From: Methylophaga sulfidovorans
GTDB lineage: Bacteria; Pseudomonadota; Gammaproteobacteria; Nitrosococcales; Methylophagaceae
NCBI RefSeq assembly: GCF_900114205.1
Contig: NZ_FOSH01000009.1
Coordinates: 62,001-126,000 of the forward strand
Direction of reading: 5' to 3'
DNA: 64,000 nucleotides
The first letter of the stretch is position 1; every line of letters starts with the position of its first letter. The position numbers were made by a program, and so were the translations under genes. Below, in pieces: positions 55,441-64,000 of this stretch. Below the pieces are notes generated by a model. It was not told where the DNA came from. It ran no database searches and was given only the letters and a program-made list of their open reading frames with translations.

Positions 55441-55455
55441 CAAGGAATCCGAGTG

Positions 55456-58400
55456 ATGATAAATAAACAACGACAGTTTCTGTCGCTCTCTACTACGTTG
55501 CTGTGCAGCTCATTTTTACTGGCACCATCAGTTGTGCATGCTGTCACAGGACTCCATGGTACAAACACATCCCCCATCACCGTCAGCGATGGTTATATCG
55601 GCTTAGATGGATATAAAAACGCGAGTAAAATAACTATTACAGCAGGTGGCAATCTATTTAAATCGGGTGGTGGTAATAGTTTTGTCAATATGACTTCTGG
55701 CACTGTAATTAATAATGGCTTAATCGATAACCGGGGTTGGATAAGCAATGAGCACTTAATCGAGAATAATGCCACCTTTGATAGTTATAGAGGCAAGATT
55801 CTGAATAAAGCGGCTATCCAGAATGGCCGTAACTCCGTCTTTAAGTCTCATTACCTTGAGAATTCTAGTGGCGGTTATATCTCTACCAATGGTAGATGGG
55901 AAATGACCGGTGAGCATCGTAACAGTGGCAATATATTCATTGACCAAGATGGGGTGGTAACAAATAACGGTACATCGCTGCCCACGATGAAAAATTACGG
56001 AAAGATTACAAACGCCGGTCTATACGAAAATACGGGATTGTTTTTTAATAACAGTTATGGCCAAGTTGAGAACAGAGCCTCAGGCATATTTCAGAATAAT
56101 AGATTTCTTCATAATAGAATCGGTTCATCTTTTAAAAATGAAGGTGTTTTTCAAAATGACTCTAGCGTAGAAAATGAGGGTATATTCCTTAACTCAGATC
56201 AACTAAACAATAACACCAGTCATTCATTCACCACATTTTATAAATTTACGAATACAGGTTTGATTACAAATGATGGCAATTTCGTAAATAGAGCTGGCTA
56301 TACTTACCTTGATAACGAGTATAAAAAGGGTAAGCTAGAGAATAATGGCACAATAAACAACAATGCCACGATGTCTAATGAGAAGGATGCCACGTTCAAT
56401 AACAACGGAGTAGTTAATAATAACAGTGGTGCTCAATTTACCAACGCTTCTGCCTTCAATAATCAAGCAAATGGTATCGTACATAATCACGCAACTTTCA
56501 ACAATCAGCAAACTGGCAGATTCGACAACGCTAATATGGCTAGTTTTGTTAATCATACAACAGCAAGTTTGAATAACAATGGCATACTCAGCAATCAGAC
56601 CGGTGGCAACTTAACCAATCACGGCATTATCAGAAATAACGAAACCGGCACACTCAATAATGCGGGTAGCTTGATTAACTCAGATAGTGGTCAATTTGCT
56701 AATGCTGGCACTTTAAATAACAACGAAAACGGGCAATTCCTCAACAGCGGTGTGTTTGCCAATGGCGGTGTGCTGAACAATAAAGGCACATTTACCTTCA
56801 CTTTATATTCCACAATGGCAAATTATGGCGATATCAATAATCACGGCCAATTTATTGAACAGGGTAAGTTTGTTAATAGCGCCACAGTAAATAATTACAG
56901 CCAGTTTTTGATTGATGACTATGCAGACTTTACTAACGTTAATACCCTCATCAATAAATCTGATGGCACCCTTAACCTGAAGGGTAAATTACTCAATCAG
57001 AAAAATTCACCCTCGAACATCACCAATGAAGGTGAGTTTAATATGAGCTATTACAGTCAGTTTGATAATGAAACCTTACTCACCAACAGTGCTTCGGGCA
57101 CTTTAACGAACGATGGCACGCTGAATAACTCAGGTACCTTAGCGAATAATGGCGCCTTGATTAATAACCGACAAATAAATAATACCGGTGCGTTTTCAAC
57201 CAGTGGCCAGTTAACTAACTATAATTACATCAGTAATACTGGTTCGGCTGAGATGACACTGTCCAGTACGGGCACGATGACAAATCGGGGAATGCTGTCA
57301 AATGAGGCTCGGCTGATAAATTATGGTGTTATCAATAATGCGGTTAACGGCACAATCAATAACACGGAAGAGTTTTTAAACAATGGCACCTTGAATAGTG
57401 AAGGGGCAATTAACTCTGTCGGCCTTCAAAATACGGGGACTATTGCCAATGCCGGCACGCTGACAAGTTATTGGCTGCTGGATAATGAAAACACCATTAC
57501 CAATACTGGCGTGATAAATAATAATGACAGCAGTACGCTGAATAACTCCGCTACCATCACAAACAAGGCTGGAGGCAATATTGTTAATAATGGCGTGTTT
57601 GTAAATAGCGGCACCGTTGAGAATGCTGGCACACTGACTAATGCCTCTGTCTTAAAAAATAAAGTCGGTGCGACGATCAATAATACCGGCGTGCTCAATA
57701 ATAACGATGAGTTCAACGTAGAGGGGTTACTGAACAATAGCGGTCAGCTGACCAACTCAGCCTCCGGTGCTCTTAATGTGGCTTCATCCGGCCAAATCAA
57801 TAATAGCGATCGATTCATTAGCGATAATAGACTCACTAATGCAGGTCGCATAACGAATAACACTGGTGCGCTTTTTAATAATACCGGGGAGTTTTATAAC
57901 AACAACACATTTGCTAATGCCGGTGAGTTCAATAATCTTGGCATGGAGAATACCGGTGTCATCACTAACACTGGTGAGTTTAATAATCACTGGCTTTTGT
58001 ATAATAAAAATAGCCTCTCCAATGAAGGAAAACTGACCAATGCCTCCACTGGTTCGCTATCGAATACCTCAAAGATAAGCAATAAAACTAGCGGTAACTT
58101 CACTAACTTTGGTGTGGTCAACAACCAAGCAGTGATTGAGAATGCAGGTGTCTTATCCAATCAAGGGACATTAAAAAATAACGGCATCATCACTAACTCT
58201 GGTCAATTTGTTACGACAGATGGTCACATTGTGTCTGGCAGTGGTGAGTTTATTCAAACGGCTGGCAGCACCACAATAAATGGCAGCATGAACCAAAAGA
58301 ACGTCAAGATTAATGGCGGTAACTTGAACGGTCACGGCGTGATTAATAGCAATGTGTTAGTGAACGGCACCAGCTATACCAATTATGCCAGCCTGACCCC

Positions 58401-58794
58401 AGGTAACTCTATCGGTAAACTGACGGTGAATGGCAATTACACCCAAGGTACATTTGGTGTAATGAATATCGAGTTTGATGGTAACAGTACGGATGTATTT
58501 GCTGTAAATGGTGTGGCGACATTGGCGGGTGTGTTGAGTTTTGATTTTATCGGTTCAGAACTTAAAGCCGGGATCTTCAACTTTATGACCTTCAGCAGTT
58601 TAGTCGGCAATTTTGATAACATCATTCTACCGCTGATGAGTGGGTTCGATTTTGATGTGGTTTTCGGTGATACCTTTGCCAATCTGGTGATTACTGAAAG
58701 TGTCAGTGCGGTACCCGTACCGGCAGCCATTTTCTTGTTTGCACCAGCACTGTTGGGATTTATCGGTATACGTCGTCGTATGAGTCAAGGTTAA
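55456..58794 (+). CDS. Giant Asn-rich repeat protein with PEP-CTERM-like sorting signal
   Basis: Exported protein of 1112 residues. The signal peptide ends near VVHAV. Residues about 60-950 are a very long series of short Asn/Gly repeats of the type N-x-G-x-L/I-x-N, which predicts a beta-solenoid. A region at about 950-1080 (GSGEFIQTAGSTTINGSM, ASLTPGNSIGKLTVNGNY) resembles autotransporter-passenger beta repeats. The tail VPVPAAIFLFAPALLGFIGI followed by RRR is a PEP-CTERM variant: short motif, hydrophobic helix, basic end. ATG 55456 is chosen; GTG 55453 is equivalent. It is probably a surface or matrix protein under cyclic-di-GMP control. Confidence 0.88.
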   Translation: MINKQRQFLSLSTTLLCSSFLLAPSVVHAVTGLHGTNTSPITVSDGYIGLDGYKNASKITITAGGNLFKSGGGNSFVNMTSGTVINNGLIDNRGWISNEHLIENNATFDSYRGKILNKAAIQNGRNSVFKSHYLENSSGGYISTNGRWEMTGEHRNSGNIFIDQDGVVTNNGTSLPTMKNYGKITNAGLYENTGLFFNNSYGQVENRASGIFQNNRFLHNRIGSSFKNEGVFQNDSSVENEGIFLNSDQLNNNTSHSFTTFYKFTNTGLITNDGNFVNRAGYTYLDNEYKKGKLENNGTINNNATMSNEKDATFNNNGVVNNNSGAQFTNASAFNNQANGIVHNHATFNNQQTGRFDNANMASFVNHTTASLNNNGILSNQTGGNLTNHGIIRNNETGTLNNAGSLINSDSGQFANAGTLNNNENGQFLNSGVFANGGVLNNKGTFTFTLYSTMANYGDINNHGQFIEQGKFVNSATVNNYSQFLIDDYADFTNVNTLINKSDGTLNLKGKLLNQKNSPSNITNEGEFNMSYYSQFDNETLLTNSASGTLTNDGTLNNSGTLANNGALINNRQINNTGAFSTSGQLTNYNYISNTGSAEMTLSSTGTMTNRGMLSNEARLINYGVINNAVNGTINNTEEFLNNGTLNSEGAINSVGLQNTGTIANAGTLTSYWLLDNENTITNTGVINNNDSSTLNNSATITNKAGGNIVNNGVFVNSGTVENAGTLTNASVLKNKVGATINNTGVLNNNDEFNVEGLLNNSGQLTNSASGALNVASSGQINNSDRFISDNRLTNAGRITNNTGALFNNTGEFYNNNTFANAGEFNNLGMENTGVITNTGEFNNHWLLYNKNSLSNEGKLTNASTGSLSNTSKISNKTSGNFTNFGVVNNQAVIENAGVLSNQGTLKNNGIITNSGQFVTTDGHIVSGSGEFIQTAGSTTINGSMNQKNVKINGGNLNGHGVINSNVLVNGTSYTNYASLTPGNSIGKLTVNGNYTQGTFGVMNIEFDGNSTDVFAVNGVATLAGVLSFDFIGSELKAGIFNFMTFSSLVGNFDNIILPLMSGFDFDVVFGDTFANLVITESVSAVPVPAAIFLFAPALLGFIGIRRRMSQG

Positions 58795-58818
58795 ATTCAA
58801 CATTCAACGCATGCAAAA

Positions 58819-58844
58819 AGCCGTCATCAATGGCGGCTTTTTTT
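58819..58844 (+). terminator. Terminator after the PEP-CTERM protein gene
   Basis: AGCCGTCA (58819-58826) pairs with TGGCGGCT (58831-58838) with one G-U pair, around a four-base loop, then seven T. It lies 24 bases after the stop. Confidence 0.9.
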
Positions 58845-58852
58845 CAAGTTCG

Positions 58853-59034
58853 GACTGGATTCCAGCATCCGCTGGAATGACGGGTTATTGTTGTTAGGTC
58901 TGAATTTCAGCATTCGCTGGAATGACCAGGTTATCTGGAATGATTAGAACATTAGAAATGACGGGGTATTTGCCCTGCACAGCGCCTAAAAAAGGAACGT
59001 CATGCCAGAGTTCTTCTGGCATCCAGTTCAGACC
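58853..59034. repeat. Cluster of REP-like palindromic repeats
   Basis: Three related hairpins fill this gap. Copy 1 is ATTCCAGC-ATCC-GCTGGAAT (58859-58878), followed by GACGGG. Copy 2 is ATTTCAGC-ATTC-GCTGGAAT (58904-58923), followed by GACC. Copy 3 is inverted, ATGCCAGA-GTTCT-TCTGGCAT (59002-59022), preceded by CGTC. Copies 1 and 3 share CTGGAT-type flanks in opposite orientation. The TGGAATGACG style is that of dispersed intergenic repeats. No gene lies between 58795 and 59151. Confidence 0.75.
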
Positions 59035-59151
59035 TTCGAACAATAGCTGTTTATTAGTGCTTAAAACGGCTTTTTTTCATTTAAGACTAGGCTGATTTTT
59101 CAAAATTATGAATAATGACCAATAACAATAATAAAAGACAGAGGCTCAGAC

Positions 59152-59769
59152 GTGAAACTATTACTGGTTGATGACCATCAGTTATTTTTAGATGGCTTAA
59201 CAGCCTTACTTAGCAAAGCCGATAGCATTGATATCATTGAAACGGTCAATAACGGCCAAGAGGCTTTTGATAAGTTAATGTCGGGACAATATGACGTTGC
59301 GTTGATTGATCTTCGTTTACCGATAATGGATGGTTTTGAACTGTTACAGTCTTTATCGGATTCATCCTGTCTGGTGCCGATTATTATTGTCTCAGCTTCA
59401 TCCGATCCGATAGATATCGATACCGCATTTAACCTCGGCGCGATGAGTTTTATTCCTAAATCTTCTTCAGGTGAAACCATTCTTAACACGATTGAAAAAG
59501 TCATGTCTGGGCAGAAAGTGTTTCCGGACAATGCTGCTTCAGATCTAAAACCTGGAGCAGAGGAGTGGGCAAGACAGCACAATATTACAAAGCGACAACT
59601 GGAAGTTTTAAGGCTGATGAGGCAAGGCTTCTCTAATCAGGCGATTGCAGAACAATTATCGGTCAGCATGCCGACAGTGAAGTCACACGTCAGTGCTATT
59701 TTTCAGGCACTGGGGACACAAAGTCGTTCCGAGTCCAGTAAAAAAGCTCATCAGCTTGGTTTGGATTAA
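59152..59769 (+). CDS. NarL/FixJ-type response regulator
   Basis: Regulator of 205 residues. The receiver domain has Asp53 (ALIDLRLPIMD). A LuxR-type helix-turn-helix lies at about 142-200 (VLRLMRQGFSNQAIAEQLSVSMPTVKSHV). It resembles the regulator at 31600 in length and layout. The stop codon overlaps the start of the kinase gene by one base (TAATG), so the two are coupled and form a two-component pair. Confidence 0.92.
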   Translation: MKLLLVDDHQLFLDGLTALLSKADSIDIIETVNNGQEAFDKLMSGQYDVALIDLRLPIMDGFELLQSLSDSSCLVPIIIVSASSDPIDIDTAFNLGAMSFIPKSSSGETILNTIEKVMSGQKVFPDNAASDLKPGAEEWARQHNITKRQLEVLRLMRQGFSNQAIAEQLSVSMPTVKSHVSAIFQALGTQSRSESSKKAHQLGLD

Positions 59770-61544
59770 TGTTTCGACTCACCAGTCAGCCAGCATCAAA
59801 TGATCTGGGGCCTTATCAGCAACAGATAGATATTGAAAAAATCCTGATTGCCCACCGGAATTGCCCAGCGACACTTATTGGTAACGCGCTGGGTGCGATA
59901 CCGATGACATTAGTCATGCAGAATACACCGCATTCGTTGATGGCTATCATGTGGTTTAGCGTGTTGTGTCTATTGATTGTTGTGCGTTGGAAACACTATC
60001 TAAGCTTAGACTCGCAGAAAGCACAGGCTGAAGAAATATTTCGTTATGGCAAAGTACAGGTGCTGCTAGCAGGTTTATCTGGATGCATTTGGGGAAGTGC
60101 TGGGATTCTGTTTTTTGATCCAGCGAATATTTCAATTCTGGCATTCATTATCCTGACCTATGTTTGTATGCTTGCTGGCAGTCTGGCTTCATTGTCGGCC
60201 AGACCGTTAGCTTATGTTGCATTTTCTCTGCCTATCATGCTCCCGCTTAGTATCAATATGTTATTGCAGGATAAACATTTTTATAATTGGATGGGCTTCG
60301 GTGCTATTGTTTATTTGGCTGCAACGTTCGCATTCTGTCTTAATCTCTACAAAGTCATCACGCAATCATTGAGATTACAATATGAGAACTTAGACCTTAT
60401 TACAGATCTACAAGAACAAAAAGAGCTGGCCGATAAGGCTAACCGTGATAAGTCGCGCTTTTTGGCCTCAGCCAGTCATGACCTTCGCCAACCTTTACAT
60501 GCGATTAGTCTGTTTACTGAGTTGCTCAGTCAAAAGCTAACAGTTCCCACACAACAACAAGATTTAAGTAATATCCAACAGGGGCTTCAATCATTGAATG
60601 AACTATTGGATGTTTTGCTCGATATCTCTCGACTTGATGCGAATATCGTTCAGGCCAATAAAGTTAGTTTTGATATACGTAGCTTGTTAGACAAGATAGA
60701 ACCGCAATTTCGACTTGATGCGATGAGACATCATCTCAGTCTGGACATAGAAAAAACAAGGCATATCGTTTTTAGTGATCCCTTACTGATTGAACGAGTC
60801 ATAACAAACCTTTTAGTGAACGCCATTCGGTACACAAAGCAGGGTGGTATAAAGGTTTTCATTTCTGAGAAAGATAATAAACATATCCAGCTTCATATTG
60901 TTGATACCGGCATTGGCATACCAAAAGACTCGCTTAATGATATTTTTGACGAGTTTGTGCAGCTGGATAACCCTGAAAGAAACAGGCAAAAGGGTTTAGG
61001 TCTGGGGCTAGCTATCGTACGTCGTATCATGTCTTTACTTGAACATTCACTTCAGATTCATTCAGAAGTGAATAAAGGGACGGAAATAACTTTGTGTTTG
61101 CCCCTCAGTAGTGAACAAAACGTCAGCCAATATCAAGAAACTGCCGCGCCACAACGCTTAAATAAACTGCAAGATCTGAAGGTAATGATCGTAGATAATG
61201 AAGTTAAGATTGTTGAGGCGATGACTGAATTACTAGAAGGATGGGGCTGCGATTACCATACTTATACGTCTACAGAAGTCGCTATTGAAGATATTAATGC
61301 TGGTAAAAAACCAGACTTTTTACTCGTCGATTATAGGATGCCTGGTCAATATAATGGCTGCAGTTTCGTATCACATATTGAGACGATAATTGGAAAAACC
61401 CCCACCATTATTATCACCGGTGATACCAGTGAAAGCGTTGTTAACGAGATTAAACAACAAGACTTTTTACTATTGCATAAACCGATTAAAGCGGTTCAGT
61501 TACGATTGCTAATGGAAAAAATGCTCAAAGATGTTACTGCCTAA
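59769..61544 (+). CDS. Membrane hybrid histidine kinase with receiver domain
   Basis: Sensor of 591 residues. Six or so hydrophobic segments (about 35-195) form a membrane input module with little periplasmic sequence. HisKA follows with His237 in SASHDLRQPLHAI, then the ATPase domain (LLVNAIRYTKQG, GLGLGLAIVRR) and a C-terminal receiver (about 467-585; MIVDNEVKIV, LLVDYRMPG). The DLRQPLH H box is shared with the CHASE kinase at 32314, but the input domain is quite different. Its end overlaps the convergent kinase gene by four bases. Confidence 0.9.
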   Translation: MFRLTSQPASNDLGPYQQQIDIEKILIAHRNCPATLIGNALGAIPMTLVMQNTPHSLMAIMWFSVLCLLIVVRWKHYLSLDSQKAQAEEIFRYGKVQVLLAGLSGCIWGSAGILFFDPANISILAFIILTYVCMLAGSLASLSARPLAYVAFSLPIMLPLSINMLLQDKHFYNWMGFGAIVYLAATFAFCLNLYKVITQSLRLQYENLDLITDLQEQKELADKANRDKSRFLASASHDLRQPLHAISLFTELLSQKLTVPTQQQDLSNIQQGLQSLNELLDVLLDISRLDANIVQANKVSFDIRSLLDKIEPQFRLDAMRHHLSLDIEKTRHIVFSDPLLIERVITNLLVNAIRYTKQGGIKVFISEKDNKHIQLHIVDTGIGIPKDSLNDIFDEFVQLDNPERNRQKGLGLGLAIVRRIMSLLEHSLQIHSEVNKGTEITLCLPLSSEQNVSQYQETAAPQRLNKLQDLKVMIVDNEVKIVEAMTELLEGWGCDYHTYTSTEVAIEDINAGKKPDFLLVDYRMPGQYNGCSFVSHIETIIGKTPTIIITGDTSESVVNEIKQQDFLLLHKPIKAVQLRLLMEKMLKDVTA

Positions 61545-64000
61545 AGCCATTTTTTTAGTATATCTAACAAGGTATCGGGCATAATTGGTTTTGTTATATA
61601 GTCAGACATACCAGCCGATAGACATTTTTCTTTTACGCCTTCCATCACATCGGCTGTTAAAGCAATTACAGGAATAGACAGATTTAAATCGCCAGCGTGA
61701 CCATCGCGTAAGCGTTGTGTTGCAGTAAAACCGTCCATAATCGGCATCATGCAGTCCATTAACACCATATCGTAGTGTTTTTCACGTAGTTTATTTAAAG
61801 CTGCTTCACCATTTTCAGCTATGTCGACACTAATACCGTATTTTGCCAAAATGCCTTTTGCCACCATTTGATTTATCTCATCATCTTCAACTAATAGTAT
61901 TATTGATGAAAATTCGGGTTGCACTGGCGCATCAAACTGACTGTTAGTTTCCCATGTATGCTGTGCTGTAAATTGCTCAGTTAATGAACAACTGGCATTA
62001 AACAAATCTGAAGCACCAACAGGTTTAATGACCGTCTCGTCAGACAAGTCATTTAATATAGAGTGACTAAAGTCATCTGCTAACGATGAGAGTAGGATAA
62101 TTTTGATTTTTTTTGATTTGAGTTGCTTTAGTTTTGTTTCATTGATGTGATTCAGCATGGTGCTATCCACAAGTAAAACTAAGTCATTATCTTCCCGATT
62201 AACGGTGCTTTCTATCAATAATAATGATGATGTGAGCTGTAACTCGCTTCCCCATTTTGAAAATAAACTGCTTAGATATGCGCCAAATTTTTCATCATTA
62301 GTGTAAACAAAAAACTGTGTAGAACTGGCTGTCAATTGACGTGGTACGGTATCCTCAATTTTCTTTACTTCAATAGTAAAGTAGAAAGTGCTACCTTCAC
62401 CAACATTGGACTTAACTTCGAGTTTACCGCCCAACATACTGACTAGCTCTGCACTAATGGCTAAACCTAAGCCTGTACCGCCGGCTTTTCTTGTAAGTGC
62501 TGAGTCGAGCTGACTAAACCGCTCAAATAGATTTCCCAACTCATTTTCAGATATACCAATACCGGTATCTTTTACTGAAAAACTAATACTCAGTGAAGAT
62601 TCATCTACTGACTTAATTATCACGCTCAGTTCGATGCTGCCACTCTCGGTAAATTTAATAGCATTAGAGAGGAGGTTTAGCAGTATTTGCCTGAGTCTTA
62701 CGGAGTCAGAAATAATATGTACATTCTCAATTGCATTGGCAGGGCAGAGTACCTGCAGGCCTTTATTATGTGCGTTGGGTTCGACTACTCTACCAATATC
62801 TGAAATCAGTTTTTCTAGATTAAAGGACGTTTCTTCAATAGAGAGCTTGCCAGACTCAATTTTTGAATAATCCAGAATATCATTAATGATTCGCATCAAT
62901 GATTCGGCACTGATTTTAATATTGTGGGCAAACTGATGTTGTTTTTCCGTGAGCTGGGTATCACTTAACAGATTAATCATGCCAAGGATACCGTTCATTG
63001 GCGTTCTTATTTCATGGCTCATATTGGCTAGAAAAGCACTTTTTGTATCAGCGGCTAAGTTAGCTTTCTTGGCTGACAACTCAAGCTCTACTTCTCTTAA
63101 ACTTAAGGCTTTGGCTAACTCTTTGGTCTCATTCAGTAACCGCTTTGTCTCATCAGCATTTTGTTTGAAGAGAGTAGCAGAGCGAGCTAGTGTACCGATT
63201 TCATCCTGACGATTTATACCTGGAATAGATTTTATCTCTAGGCCTTTACTAATATCTCCAAAAGTTTTGCTAATATCAGATATCGGCTTTGTTATGGCTT
63301 GACTGACACGACTAGAAATCAGAATAGCGATTAACATTAAGAAAAAGGAACCAACGAAAGCGATGAACTTATAGAGTTTAAGGTTATCGTTCGTATCACT
63401 GAGTAGAGAAACCTGCCTTTCAATTGAATAGTCTTTTAACTGAATGGACAAACTTTTTAATTCTGAAGCCTCGCCAGCAATAACCACATTAACTAAAAAC
63501 ACAAAATTACGATCAGCCTGTACAGTGCGAAAGAACGTTTTTTTTAAGGTATCTAATTGATTATTTAGTTTAGTGAGTAATTGTTTTTCTTTCTCGGAGG
63601 TTGTTTCTAACTCTGAATAGCGTGTGATATCAGTCTTGGCAATATTGAATTTTTCGATGAAATTCAAACGAGTTTTATTTGCGCGACTTTGAAAATACTG
63701 TGTGATTTGATTTTGGGCAAAAGCTATAGAAGAACGTATTTCATATAGTAAAACCACATCTTGTGTTTCTTTGTGCTGTTTGGTCATAGTGTCGAGCATG
63801 TCATACACATTGTTAAAACCATTATCTAGCTGAATGTGTAATTGCTTTAATACTGTTCGTTCGTCATTTAACTTAGCAATTTTTTCATATAAATTTTCAA
63901 TCGATAACATGAATTTGGGATAAATCTTTGCTGCTCCTTGGCTAGATTCAGAGGACACGGAGAGTGTTTTTATACTTATTTTTAAGCTTTTTAAAAGCTT
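61541..64000 (-). CDS. BarA/TorS-like hybrid sensor kinase (partial, runs off right edge)
   Basis: The frame stays open to the window edge, so the true N-terminus and first membrane helix lie outside; a GTG at 63958 is probably not the start. Counted from that GTG there is a helical sensor region (to about 190), a membrane helix (about 197-217), HAMP (about 218-270), a coiled coil, HisKA with His315 in NMSHEIRTPMNG, an ATPase domain (about 430-535; GTGLGLAIS), a pseudo-receiver (about 545-660) without the normal acidic pocket, and a true receiver (about 680-800; LVEDDEINQ, LMDCMMPIMDG). No Hpt domain is present, so a separate Hpt protein is needed for any phosphorelay. Confidence 0.92.
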   Translation of the reverse strand, partial: KLLKSLKISIKTLSVSSESSQGAAKIYPKFMLSIENLYEKIAKLNDERTVLKQLHIQLDNGFNNVYDMLDTMTKQHKETQDVVLLYEIRSSIAFAQNQITQYFQSRANKTRLNFIEKFNIAKTDITRYSELETTSEKEKQLLTKLNNQLDTLKKTFFRTVQADRNFVFLVNVVIAGEASELKSLSIQLKDYSIERQVSLLSDTNDNLKLYKFIAFVGSFFLMLIAILISSRVSQAITKPISDISKTFGDISKGLEIKSIPGINRQDEIGTLARSATLFKQNADETKRLLNETKELAKALSLREVELELSAKKANLAADTKSAFLANMSHEIRTPMNGILGMINLLSDTQLTEKQHQFAHNIKISAESLMRIINDILDYSKIESGKLSIEETSFNLEKLISDIGRVVEPNAHNKGLQVLCPANAIENVHIISDSVRLRQILLNLLSNAIKFTESGSIELSVIIKSVDESSLSISFSVKDTGIGISENELGNLFERFSQLDSALTRKAGGTGLGLAISAELVSMLGGKLEVKSNVGEGSTFYFTIEVKKIEDTVPRQLTASSTQFFVYTNDEKFGAYLSSLFSKWGSELQLTSSLLLIESTVNREDNDLVLLVDSTMLNHINETKLKQLKSKKIKIILLSSLADDFSHSILNDLSDETVIKPVGASDLFNASCSLTEQFTAQHTWETNSQFDAPVQPEFSSIILLVEDDEINQMVAKGILAKYGISVDIAENGEAALNKLREKHYDMVLMDCMMPIMDGFTATQRLRDGHAGDLNLSIPVIALTADVMEGVKEKCLSAGMSDYITKPIMPDTLLDILKKWL

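Overview
The window is about 64 kb of a gammaproteobacterial chromosome with moderate to low GC. The gene order lon / dedD-cvpA-purF / yceD-rpmF-plsX-fabHDG-acpP-fabF-pabC-mltG-tmk-holB-pilZ-tatD is classical for the class. Protein style, a VPVP-type PEP-CTERM sorting signal and the general gene content suggest a marine methylotroph of the Methylophaga type. This is inference: no 16S rRNA or methanol dehydrogenase gene is present to confirm it. No tRNA, rRNA, CRISPR array, complete insertion sequence or prophage was seen.

Region 1 (1-14760, + strand) is housekeeping: the 3' end of lon, a SPOR-domain protein with a 14-unit Ala-Pro repeat, cvpA, purF, yceD-rpmF, the fatty-acid synthesis cluster, folate, murein, dTMP and clamp-loader genes, pilZ, tatD and a lipoprotein esterase. 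Region 2 (14890-25064) holds an Hpt protein, a small CbiX chelatase, two small unknown proteins, ettA, dacB, and a KdpE/KdpD-like pair divergent from trkH-trkA, which suggests control of K+ uptake. Region 3 (25065-38710) is signalling and metabolism: a CBS-GAF-GGDEF-EAL protein with a small partner, a MocR regulator behind four TTGTATG/CATACAA half-sites, ccoG, a LuxR-type regulator divergent from a CHASE hybrid kinase, an SRPBCC protein, an MFS transporter, and alcohol dehydrogenase plus AraC.

Region 4 (38711-51011) is a phosphorus-acquisition island. A leftward six-gene cluster encodes a TonB-dependent receptor, a two-lobed beta-propeller phytase, ExbB, ExbD, TonB and a Tat-exported PhoX phosphatase. 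It is preceded by a perfect Pho box. About 240 bp away a second, near-perfect Pho box points the other way, into a membrane protein with a degenerate GGDEF motif (AGDRF) and an AraC regulator. A PPK2 polyphosphate kinase gene lies at the far end. It is bracketed by the 3' end of phoX and a frameshifted copy of that same 3' end, which is a recombination scar.

Region 5 (51154-64000) carries a small exported protein, a molybdopterin oxidoreductase next to a cysteine desulfurase, an EF-hand protein, and a cyclic-di-GMP-I riboswitch leading into a roughly 1,100-residue Asn-rich repeat protein with a PEP-CTERM-like signal. After a cluster of REP-like hairpins comes a second LuxR regulator/hybrid kinase pair paralogous to the one in region 3. 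A BarA-like hybrid kinase runs off the right edge.

Two themes recur: phosphorus scavenging under likely PhoB control, and cyclic-di-GMP signalling (GGDEF-EAL enzyme, degenerate GGDEF protein, riboswitch-controlled surface protein). Functional calls come from motifs and family knowledge read by eye. No database search was run.
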